From assembly GCA_023300835.1 (NCBI GenBank), contig JALZVB010000277.1:1-5950 (forward strand): a stretch of 5,950 nucleotides of DNA. Direction: 5' to 3'. This document shows positions 1 through 5,816 of the stretch, piece after piece. The notes under the pieces are model-generated. The model had not been told where the DNA came from, ran no database searches, and saw only the letters and a program-made list of their open reading frames with translations. This DNA comes from Saprospiraceae bacterium. GTDB lineage: Bacteria > Bacteroidota > Bacteroidia > Chitinophagales > Saprospiraceae. Position 1 is the first letter of the stretch. Every line of letters starts with the position of its first letter. Position numbers and translations under genes: made by a program.

Positions 1-134
1 AGAGTTTACTCACCTCTGCTTTAAAAATACTCGTCATAGCTGTGGCTGTGGTTGCGTTTTTGTCGGATCAAGATGAAAGTTTGTGGAAAATCATAAAACA
101 AGTTTGTCATACGGCGAACTCTATACTAGAGTAA
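1..134 (+). CDS. 3' end of an unidentified gene (partial, cut by window edge)
   Basis: Reading from base 3, this frame stays open for 43 codons to a TAA at 132-134; the other two plus frames hit stops at 22-24 and 72-74. The visible residues hold a hydrophobic run at about residues 7-20 (ALKILVIAVAVVAFL), long enough for one membrane span. A polar tail of about 23 residues follows and ends in NSILE. This suggests the C-terminal membrane anchor or last helix of a larger protein entering from the left. No family can be recognised from so short a piece. It converges on tRNA-Asp and may end at the hairpin at 166-196 or at 206-240. The coding call rests only on the open frame and its plausible composition, so it is moderate. 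Confidence 0.45.
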   Translation, partial: SLLTSALKILVIAVAVVAFLSDQDESLWKIIKQVCHTANSILE

Positions 135-165
135 CAGGTATAGGAAGCAGGACATTGTTTAGGAA

Positions 166-196
166 GGAATATATTAAGTCGCTTCAAATATATTCC
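166..196. repeat. Perfect 10-bp inverted repeat (stem-loop) downstream of the partial gene
   Basis: GGAATATATT (166-175) is exactly complementary to AATATATTCC (187-196). The spacer can extend the helix with AAG (176-178) pairing CTT (182-184) around a TCG loop, leaving C185 and A186 bulged. No T-run follows on either strand, so it is not a canonical intrinsic terminator. It may be a 3' mRNA-stabilising hairpin for the gene ending at 134, or a dyad binding site. Confidence 0.4.
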
Positions 197-205
197 ATAA
201 AAAGC

Positions 206-240
206 AAAAGAGCCTTTAACTTTCGTTAAAGACTCTTTTT
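206..240 (-). terminator. Intrinsic terminator of tRNA-Asp, possibly bidirectional
   Basis: Bases 206-220 pair with 225-239 in a 15-bp stem around a 4-base loop. On the minus strand every position pairs, with one G-U wobble (213/232) and a GAAA (GNRA) loop closed by C-G. On the plus strand the same position is a C-A mismatch. The hairpin starts two bases after the tRNA-Asp 3' end and is followed on the minus strand by T-rich sequence (TTTTGCTTTTT). The plus strand also has five Ts at 236-240, so it may also stop the converging gene that ends at 134. Confidence 0.8.
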
Positions 241-241
241 G

Positions 242-315
242 CGGTCTGGACGGGACTCGAACCCGCGACCCCCTGCGTGACAGGCAGGTATTCTAACCAA
301 CTGAACTACCAAACC
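242..315 (-). tRNA. tRNA-Asp (anticodon GTC)
   Basis: The minus strand folds into a complete 74-base cloverleaf. The acceptor is GGTTTGG/CCAGACC with one T-G wobble. The D stem is GTTC/GAAT, the anticodon stem CCTGC/GCAGG with loop CTGTCAC, and the T arm GCGGG-TTCGAGT-CCCGT. The anticodon GTC lies at 279-281. The discriminator is G73 (base 242), a known Asp identity element. The 3' CCA is not encoded, so it must be added by tRNA nucleotidyltransferase. The U33-G34-U35 context is the one recognised for queuosine insertion, so this tRNA should be modified by the pathway that ends with QueG, which is encoded further along in the window. Confidence 0.97.
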
Positions 316-320
316 GTGCT

Positions 321-363
321 TGTTAGCGAGTGCAAAAATATGCACCTTTCGTGATATTAACAA
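321..363 (-). promoter_or_regulatory. Promoter of tRNA-Asp
   Basis: On the minus strand, TATTTTTG at 340-333 matches the Bacteroidota sigma-ABfr -7 consensus TAnnTTTG exactly. A TTG at 363-361 lies 20 bases upstream, in the place expected for the -33 element. Transcription should start a few bases after the box, within CACTCGCTAA, giving a leader of roughly 10-15 bases before the tRNA. The box and the downstream bases are repeated in inverted orientation in front of the CAT tRNA. Confidence 0.7.
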
Positions 364-538
364 TCATTTAGAGGATTAATTTTTTTCTTTTTTTAGCACT
401 TCTGCTAATGTGTTGATTATCAATGGATACAGTTAGATTTTTCTTCTCTTAAAGTATGTGGTAAAAGGAATTTGAAAACAGTTTCCTACAAACAGATAAA
501 GTTTTTTGAATATCGTGTTTTAATATATTGGAATAGCC
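364..538. other. Divergent spacer between two tRNA promoters, no gene seen
   Basis: No open frame of useful length is present on either strand; the longest ATG frame noticed codes for nine residues. The spacer holds a T-rich tract (380-394) and a short perfect hairpin, TTAGCA (393-398) with TGCTAA (403-408) around CTTC. A weaker dyad TTGA-TTA-TCAA lies at 413-423. None is followed by a T-run in the right orientation for termination. It could carry upstream promoter (UP-like) A/T tracts for the flanking tRNA promoters, but that is inference. Confidence 0.35.
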
Positions 539-556
539 TATATTTGCACTCGCTAA
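539..556 (+). promoter_or_regulatory. Promoter core of the CAT tRNA
   Basis: TATATTTG at 539-546 matches the Bacteroidota -7 consensus TAnnTTTG perfectly. It is followed by CACTCGCTAA, the same downstream sequence as at the tRNA-Asp promoter. A -33 TTG at the usual spacing is not evident; the nearest candidate is a TGTTTT at 516-521. The predicted start lies around 550-553, leaving a leader of about 35 bases that would be trimmed by RNase P. Confidence 0.7.
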
Positions 557-586
557 AGTCAAAGAGACTTACTAATGGCGTTTTTA

Positions 587-660
587 GGTTCCATAGCTCA
601 GTTGGTTAGAGCATCTGACTCATAATCAGAGGGTCCAAGGTTCGAGCCCTTGTGGAACCA
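587..660 (+). tRNA. tRNA with anticodon CAT (elongator tRNA-Met, or tRNA-Ile2)
   Basis: A complete 74-base cloverleaf is present. The acceptor is GGTTCCA/TGGAACC, the D stem GCTC/GAGC, the anticodon stem TCTGA/TCAGA with loop CTCATAA, and the T arm CAAGG-TTCGAGC-CCTTG. The discriminator is A (660), and CCA is not encoded because 661-663 read CAT. The anticodon CAT is at 621-623. The first acceptor pair is G-C, so this is not an initiator tRNA, which would show an unpaired 1:72 position. CAT anticodons are also used by tRNA-Ile2, where C34 becomes lysidine. The sequence alone does not exclude that, though elongator Met is the more likely reading. Confidence 0.93.
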
Positions 661-667
661 CATATAT

Positions 668-705
668 AAGGAGTTACAAACTAATGGTTTGTAGCTCCTT
701 TTTTT
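668..705 (+). terminator. Intrinsic terminator of the CAT tRNA
   Basis: Bases 668-681 pair with 687-700 in a 14-bp stem around a 5-base loop (TAATG), followed by a T-run at 699-705. Position 674/694 is a U-G wobble on the plus strand but would be an A-C mismatch on the minus strand, which fits plus-strand use. The hairpin begins 8 bases after the tRNA. Its T-run ends two bases before the stop codon of the converging small gene, for which it could act only weakly. Confidence 0.87.
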
Positions 706-707
706 GT

Positions 708-959
708 TTACGCATTAAAGCGCTTCAGTATTTCTTGATATTCTATCAATATTTTTCCTAATCCAATTTGAAGGTTACTACAGTCCGATCGAATAGATTC
801 AAACCTCGAATTTTTTGCTAGAATAATAAGCGTATACTTATCCTTTTCTCTGGGACCATCATGCTTTATCATGAATATGTCTTGTTTATCTTCCCAGAAC
901 TTGAAAAAGTCAATAAGATTGATATTTGGTAATTGCTTTATGAGTACTTCTAAAGTCAT
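708..959 (-). CDS. Small protein of unknown function (83 residues; 93 with the GTG start)
   Basis: I do not recognise this protein. It reads as soluble and alpha/beta: an N-terminal amphipathic stretch (LEVLIKQLPNINLIDFFKFW), a probable strand pair around DIFMIKHDG and YTLIILA, then a C-terminal helix (LGKILIEYQEILKRF). One cysteine is present, with no signal peptide or membrane span. Two starts are possible: ATG at 959 and GTG at 989, which adds ten residues. I chose ATG because a weak promoter-like pair on the minus strand (TTG, 18 bases, TAATTTT, spanning about 994-1021) would start transcription close to the GTG and leave almost no leader for it. Neither start has a Shine-Dalgarno box. 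It stands alone, converging on the CAT tRNA and divergent from paaY. The balanced composition supports a real gene, but it could be a lineage-restricted orphan. Confidence 0.6.
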   Translation of the reverse strand: MTLEVLIKQLPNINLIDFFKFWEDKQDIFMIKHDGPREKDKYTLIILAKNSRFESIRSDCSNLQIGLGKILIEYQEILKRFNA

Positions 960-1062
960 AATGTAGTTTATAGGGATAGTAATCGACACTTTAAAATTAG
1001 ATTAATTGCAACTTACGCAAGTACAGACAGCGCAGATCAATATAGTATCTCCCTTTTTACCC

Positions 1063-1070
1063 TACCTTAG
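1063..1070 (+). promoter_or_regulatory. Candidate -7 box for the paaY-queG pair
   Basis: TACCTTAG differs from the Bacteroidota consensus TAnnTTTG at one position and lies 17 bases before the paaY start codon. No TTG is seen at the proper -33 distance. The alternative AT-rich TATATAAT at 1073-1080 lies too close to the start codon to leave a leader. The spacer 990-1087 must also hold the promoter of the divergent small gene. This is a weak call. Confidence 0.3.
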
Positions 1071-1087
1071 CCTATATAATAACAGTT

Positions 1088-1684
1088 ATGATATACGCAT
1101 TCAAAGGTTTCATCCCAGTCGTACATCCTTCTTCATACGTACATCCTCAAGCAACCGTAACCGGTAATGTGATTATAGGTAAAGATGTATACATAGGACC
1201 TGGAGCGGCGATAAGAGGAGACTGGGGAGGCATTGTAATAGAGGATGGCTGTAATGTCCAAGAGAACTGTACGATACATATGTTTCCAGGTATCACGGTA
1301 ACACTACAAGCTGGGGCACATATAGGTCATGGCGCAATCATCCACGGTGCTCAAGTAGGACGTAATTGTATGGTCGGTATGAATGCGGTGCTGATGGATA
1401 ATGTTATGCTCGGGGCAGAAAGTATTGTAGGAGCATTGACGTTTATAAAAGCAGATACGGTTATTCCGGAGAGAAGCCTGGTGGTGGGAAATCCTAGTAG
1501 AATAGTCAAGCAAGTCAGTGATGACATGATCGCTTGGAAAACAAAAGGCACGCAACTGTATCAATCTTTACCACAATCTTGTCATGAGAGCCTAGTAGCC
1601 TGCGATGCACTTACTGAAATACCTGAAGATCGTCCGCAACAAGAGTCATTATTCCAAACATGGAATGAGATAAAAGAAAGCTGA
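1088..1684 (+). CDS. paaY: PaaY-like hexapeptide-repeat protein (gamma-carbonic anhydrase superfamily)
   Basis: This is a 198-residue left-handed beta-helix protein, close to the ~196 residues of E. coli PaaY, and it resembles PaaY along its whole length as I remember that sequence. Hexapeptide repeats run from about residue 10 to 137 (for example VIIGKDVYIGPGA, AHIGHGAIIHG). Three histidines, H64, H81 and H86, sit where gamma-class enzymes bind their metal. R43, D45 and Q58 match active-site residues conserved in the archaeal enzyme Cam. The C-terminal helix with WKTKGTQLYQ is typical of the PaaY/CaiE branch rather than of plain carbonic anhydrases. PaaY is known as a trimeric thioesterase that clears dead-end ring-hydroxylated CoA esters in phenylacetate breakdown. 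No other paa genes are visible here, so the true substrate is open. The start is ATG without a Shine-Dalgarno box. It is one base from queG and very likely co-transcribed with it. Confidence 0.87.
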   Translation: MIYAFKGFIPVVHPSSYVHPQATVTGNVIIGKDVYIGPGAAIRGDWGGIVIEDGCNVQENCTIHMFPGITVTLQAGAHIGHGAIIHGAQVGRNCMVGMNAVLMDNVMLGAESIVGALTFIKADTVIPERSLVVGNPSRIVKQVSDDMIAWKTKGTQLYQSLPQSCHESLVACDALTEIPEDRPQQESLFQTWNEIKES

Positions 1685-1685
1685 G

Positions 1686-2630
1686 ATGTCTAAAGATTCA
1701 GAAATGTCTCCAGCCGAGATTACACAATGGATAAAAGCCCAAGCTCAAGAATTGGGTTTTCTTCATGTGGGCATTACCAAAGCAGAACAACTCCTTACTG
1801 AGGCGGATAGATTACAAGAATGGCTCAACAAAGGATTTCACGGCGAGATGTCCTACATGGAAAACCATTTTGAAAAAAGAACAGATCCTACCAAGCTGGT
1901 TGAAGGGGCTCGTTCAATTATATGTTTCTCCTATAATTACTTTCCTGAAGCGACACAAAATGAAGGTGCTCCCAAAATAGCCAAGTATGCTTATGGTAGA
2001 GATTACCATAAGGTCATAAAAAAGAAGCTGATCACGTTGTACAAATCCTTGGATGCCAAATATGGTCCGATCGACGGCAGATGTTTTGTAGATAGTGCAC
2101 CTGTTATGGAACGAGAATGGGCATTGAGAGCTGGGCTAGGGTGGGTAGGTAAAAACACATTGGTGATACATCCTAGAGAAGGATCTTTCTTTTTTTTGGC
2201 AGAGATGATAATTGATCTAGAGTTAGTTTACGATCAATCTATATCTGATCATTGTGGTACGTGTACAAGGTGTATCGATGCATGTCCTACAGATGCGATT
2301 TCAGAAAATGGATACGAGTTGGATGCTTCCAAATGTATAAGCTATGCCACAATAGAATATAAAGGAGAAGAGCTGCCAGAATCATTTGAAGGTAAGATGG
2401 AAGACTGGATATTCGGTTGTGATATATGTCAAGATGTATGTCCATGGAATAAGTTTTCTAAACCTCATACGGAACCTGATTTTTTGCCAAGAGGCAACTT
2501 ACTTGAAGTCACAAGGGAAGAGTGGAACGATCTTGACCAAGAGAAATTTGATACATTGTTCCTAGGGACACCTGTTAAGCGAACTGGGTACGAAGGATTA
2601 AAAAGGAATATTGATTTTCTAAAAAAATAG
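1686..2630 (+). CDS. queG: Epoxyqueuosine reductase QueG (short form)
   Basis: QueG is a cytoplasmic cobalamin- and iron-sulfur-dependent enzyme that reduces epoxyqueuosine to queuosine at position 34 of tRNAs for Asp, Asn, His and Tyr. The N-terminal two-thirds carries the family signature VDSAPVMEREWALRAGLGWVGKNT (residues 135-158, given in parts: VDSAPV, then REWALRAGLGWVGKNT), with D136 matching the proposed catalytic acid. A ferredoxin-like part holds eight cysteines, enough for two [4Fe-4S] clusters: C190, C193, C196, C200, then C217, C245, C248 and C252 (HCGTCTRCIDACP and GCDICQDVCPW). At 314 residues it lacks the C-terminal HEAT-like extension of longer forms such as the ~380-residue E. 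coli protein. The ATG lies one base after the paaY stop (TGAGATG), implying translational coupling. Its last codons also serve as the U-tract of the opposing gene's terminator. Confidence 0.95.
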   Translation: MSKDSEMSPAEITQWIKAQAQELGFLHVGITKAEQLLTEADRLQEWLNKGFHGEMSYMENHFEKRTDPTKLVEGARSIICFSYNYFPEATQNEGAPKIAKYAYGRDYHKVIKKKLITLYKSLDAKYGPIDGRCFVDSAPVMEREWALRAGLGWVGKNTLVIHPREGSFFFLAEMIIDLELVYDQSISDHCGTCTRCIDACPTDAISENGYELDASKCISYATIEYKGEELPESFEGKMEDWIFGCDICQDVCPWNKFSKPHTEPDFLPRGNLLEVTREEWNDLDQEKFDTLFLGTPVKRTGYEGLKRNIDFLKK

Positions 2631-2660
2631 CCTTACTATTCGTGAGAACAGCAAGGCTAT
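2621..2660 (-). terminator. Terminator of the M4 protease gene, embedded in the end of queG
   Basis: On the minus strand 2660-2646 pairs with 2641-2627 in a 15-bp stem around a UCAC loop, followed by seven Us templated by A2621-A2627. Positions 2635/2652 and 2638/2649 are U-G wobbles on the minus strand but A-C mismatches on the plus strand, and no T-run follows on the plus strand. The element therefore serves the protease gene, whose stop codon lies 40 bases upstream. The queG stop codon (2628-2630) is inside the stem, and the Lys codons before it supply the U-tract. Confidence 0.87.
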
Positions 2661-2699
2661 AATGTTTATCGTGAATGGTTTTTATTACACCTTTAAGAT

Positions 2700-5600
2700 C
2701 TAAAGCTTTACAAACTTCTTAGAGGTTACCGATTCTCCGCTTCTCAATGTAAGAATATAAGTCCCTGTATCTAGATCTTCTATGTCAATTTTATATTGGA
2801 TCAATTGTGTTTTGTCAACAGTTGCAGACTTTAGGACTTGACCTTGTATATTAGTTATCTCCATATTGAATGTTGTCTCATTTATCTCTCCACTCAACTC
2901 AACAGTAAGTTGATCGTAAGCTGGATTAGGTGATAATTCTAATGCGTAGGCTTGTTGGATGACTTCCTCGCTATTAGTCAATATACGACTTCCATTACTG
3001 AACCATACTCCCCACTGGAATGGACCTAAAATATCTCTTGTACTAGCTACACCAGTTATTTTAGTGTTTTCTAGATTTATAATGGCTAAATCATCACCGC
3101 TACTATCATTAAAATCATAGACTACAAAGTCATCTGACCTAGAAAAATTAGGATAGCCTACACTAGTGTTTTCAGTTATAACATCTCTGTCATTGGTTTC
3201 TATATTCATACCGAATATAGAAATGTCCTGTCCTTGTAATACATCAAAGGCAATTATATGTGGAGAGTTTTTGGAGAAAGTAGGATTTCCTATACTCACA
3301 TCTTCTGGTAGTGTACCGAACAATTTATCGATGTTACCTAGAGCCCAAGTATCAGCCGAGGCATTCCACACTTCTAAGAATCCAATATCCCAAAACCGTA
3401 TTGATTCAGTACCTAGTGTACTTTTAATCTCGTTCTGGGCATCGTACATGAGAGTTTCGCCTGTATGATCAAACTCCATCGCATCTGCAAATAATACATC
3501 GCCTGTCTGTACACCTTCTGTATATGTCGGGTTAAATAGATCAAATGTATTCTCTGTGTTACTGACAATATCGATGACTATCACTTCATCATTTAGCGTT
3601 GTTTCTAGTAATGCAATTTTATCTCCTTGTTTTGTAATAATGGCATTCCTCCAGTCAGGCGAGTTACTTACAATTCTCTCATCACTTCTTGGCGGATTTG
3701 AAGTCCAATCAATATCTATCAGGTGAATCTGATTATCTGTTCCTACAAATACAATTCTAGAACCATCGTCGGTTACACTAGGTTTAGATAATTGCGGTGT
3801 TCTCGATAATGGATCAAATAAGGCCGTACCAGATACTAAGTCAAATATAGTTAGGTTAGATCTTGATGCATCAGAAACAAGTAGCAAGTCAGCACCTTCG
3901 TTGACAATGATTTCTGTTTCATGATCGGGTACAGAACCATCTGTAATTCCTACTTGATCAAATGAAGACTCTGCTGCTGAAACAGTATTAGCACCATATA
4001 AATCTTGTGCAGCTTGTACAACGGCATATCTTAGGTCATTGAATCCTGATCGTCTTGTTAAGTATGTTGTAAGTGCACGATAGTATATTTGCTCAGCAAC
4101 TTCTTTGCTCGTCTGCGTAGCTAGCAGATAGAAAGCATGATTAGGTATACCGCTATTGAGGTGCACACCACCATTATCTTCACTTCCGGTAAAGCGTTCA
4201 TTCATATGTTTGGGTTGCCAGCCTCTTCCAAAATCACCTGTATTAGCATTGTTATGTGGGTCTTGCATATTTCTGAGTGCACCTCCTGGAAAGACACCAG
4301 GTCGCACAGCTTGCTCACCTATAGTCCAATTACTCCTGTCTATCATTGCGCCAAAGATATCGGCAAATGATTCATTCATCGCGCCAGATTCATCTTGATA
4401 AACCAGGTTAGCAGAAAACTCTACAACACCATGGCTCAATTCATGACCTGCTACATCTAGTGCTCTACCTAGCGGAAAGAAAGTATTGTCTCCGTTTCCA
4501 TACCATAAGGCAAGACTACTGTAGAAAGCGTTACCCAGAGAAGAACCATCTTCATCGGATACATTGACAATAGAAACGATGTTCTGGCCATCACCTGTAA
4601 TCGCTTCCCGACCGTGTACGGTTTTAAAATAATCATAGGCTTGACCGGCATTGTAATGAGCGGATACGCCTTCAGGAGAACTGGTCCATCTGTTGTTAGA
4701 TGATAGAACTTGTGAGTATGTTATGTTTCCATTTACAGGAGACTGGTTATTGACATCTAGTGTCCATATGACACCTACAGGATCTTCTGGTAAACTGGAT
4801 TGCGAGGTATTAAACATCGATCTAGAAGCATCTAGAAGAAAGAAGTTATTACTTAAGCTATACGTATTTATTGTTCTTGATTGACCCAATAAATCTTGCA
4901 CATTAGTCGCTACTTCTGGTCCCGCTACGACAGGGCAGAACTTAGATTTTGAAGTTGCTTTTTCCTTTTGATCTGTGTGGTTATGATGTTCGTGATCGTG
5001 TTGACATCCTTTAACACCATGATGAAACTTACAGATGTTACTCCACTTGGTAATAATTTTACCTGTTTGAGCATCTATAATATATTCCATGTTTTCTATC
5101 GGATTAGGAAATACACGATAATGGTAAGCCAATTGATATTCATCTACAAGTTTATAGTAGACGAGTGATCCTTCCCACTGATTTATACCTTTTCCTATGC
5201 CCTGTGCTTGTATCGTTGCCCAATCTTGAAAATTACTGAATTCAGATTGTATAAGTGTTTTAGCCTCGATTTCAGTGATCGTTTCTTTTCTATTAAGTTC
5301 AGGTAGTTCACTGGAAGGAATGACTTCGCCATTTTGCATGAATGCACCATTCTGATCTGCATGGATAATGACTTCTGCGCCAAATACTTTTATACCATTG
5401 TGATATTGATTGTATTTAGTATGTGTCTGTCCGATGTCGTCTGACCATTGCGCTTGTTCAACGAAATTATTTTTATCTAGATCCAGGTTAAGAAGACCTG
5501 CTGCCTCCGTTAACCATTTATCAGTCGGAAGGCGTTTGCTTTGATCTTTAGCGATTACCCATTTTTGAGCTGTGTTGTCCTTCTTGATTAACCGAAGATT

Positions 5601-5816
5601 ATCAGATGAGGTAGGTTGAAATGTATTTCCTACATAAGCTGAGAAGTCAATTTTCTGACTTGTAACGGATGTATCATGATCCTTAGAAATATTAGTGTTT
5701 AATATTTTTTCACCAGCTTGACGTTGTGATTCTTTAGCGGTGGGACTGTTCTTGAACTGAGCCGACATATCTAGTGAAGCTATTGTCAGTAGCGTTATTA
5801 ATAGGTATTTATTCAT
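2700..5816 (-). CDS. Secreted thermolysin-type (M4) metalloprotease with propeller and T9SS sorting domain
   Basis: This 1038-residue protein is a modular extracellular zinc protease. Residues 1-20 are a signal peptide (cleavage likely after SAQ). Residues ~65-170 form an FTP-type inhibitory propeptide and ~178-257 a PepSY domain. A His/Cys-rich link at 262-294 follows. The M4 domain (~300-625) has NAFY (429-432), HELSH (458-462) with catalytic E459, third zinc ligand E482 in NESFAD, and transition-state H552 in GGVHLNSG. The H458-E482 spacing is 24, as in thermolysin, and D454, Y473 and D486 also match. Residues ~635-955 hold six repeats of the type PxFSxxxxxIxF, probably a six-bladed TolB/PD40-like propeller. 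Residues ~960-1038 are a type IX secretion tail (SPNPAYDQLTVEL to a final KKFVKL). It is expected to be exported by Sec, matured by propeptide removal, then secreted or anchored by T9SS. The ATG directly precedes the signal peptide. No key residue is missing. Confidence 0.96.
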   Translation of the reverse strand: MNKYLLITLLTIASLDMSAQFKNSPTAKESQRQAGEKILNTNISKDHDTSVTSQKIDFSAYVGNTFQPTSSDNLRLIKKDNTAQKWVIAKDQSKRLPTDKWLTEAAGLLNLDLDKNNFVEQAQWSDDIGQTHTKYNQYHNGIKVFGAEVIIHADQNGAFMQNGEVIPSSELPELNRKETITEIEAKTLIQSEFSNFQDWATIQAQGIGKGINQWEGSLVYYKLVDEYQLAYHYRVFPNPIENMEYIIDAQTGKIITKWSNICKFHHGVKGCQHDHEHHNHTDQKEKATSKSKFCPVVAGPEVATNVQDLLGQSRTINTYSLSNNFFLLDASRSMFNTSQSSLPEDPVGVIWTLDVNNQSPVNGNITYSQVLSSNNRWTSSPEGVSAHYNAGQAYDYFKTVHGREAITGDGQNIVSIVNVSDEDGSSLGNAFYSSLALWYGNGDNTFFPLGRALDVAGHELSHGVVEFSANLVYQDESGAMNESFADIFGAMIDRSNWTIGEQAVRPGVFPGGALRNMQDPHNNANTGDFGRGWQPKHMNERFTGSEDNGGVHLNSGIPNHAFYLLATQTSKEVAEQIYYRALTTYLTRRSGFNDLRYAVVQAAQDLYGANTVSAAESSFDQVGITDGSVPDHETEIIVNEGADLLLVSDASRSNLTIFDLVSGTALFDPLSRTPQLSKPSVTDDGSRIVFVGTDNQIHLIDIDWTSNPPRSDERIVSNSPDWRNAIITKQGDKIALLETTLNDEVIVIDIVSNTENTFDLFNPTYTEGVQTGDVLFADAMEFDHTGETLMYDAQNEIKSTLGTESIRFWDIGFLEVWNASADTWALGNIDKLFGTLPEDVSIGNPTFSKNSPHIIAFDVLQGQDISIFGMNIETNDRDVITENTSVGYPNFSRSDDFVVYDFNDSSGDDLAIINLENTKITGVASTRDILGPFQWGVWFSNGSRILTNSEEVIQQAYALELSPNPAYDQLTVELSGEINETTFNMEITNIQGQVLKSATVDKTQLIQYKIDIEDLDTGTYILTLRSGESVTSKKFVKL

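Noticed and set aside
393..408. Small hairpin TTAGCA-CTTC-TGCTAA beside a T-rich tract as a terminator
   Set aside because: The T-tract precedes rather than follows the hairpin on the plus strand, and becomes A-rich on the minus strand; the six-pair stem is weak and no gene ends there.
587..660. CAT tRNA as initiator tRNA-fMet or as a phage/island attachment site
   Set aside because: The first acceptor pair is G-C, unlike initiators, and no direct repeat of its 3' end or integrase gene is seen in the window.
1304..1564. Minus-strand open frames of 66-86 codons opposite paaY
   Set aside because: They overlap a confidently identified gene, have low-complexity or unlikely compositions, and no context supports them; they are shadows of the real frame.
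1765..1980. 71-codon plus-strand frame inside queG
   Set aside because: It is out of frame with a well-supported QueG reading frame and has no independent support.
3166..5383. Several 60-100-codon frames on both strands within the protease gene
   Set aside because: The protease frame has continuous domain evidence across this span, and the shadow frames show no recognisable motif or start context.
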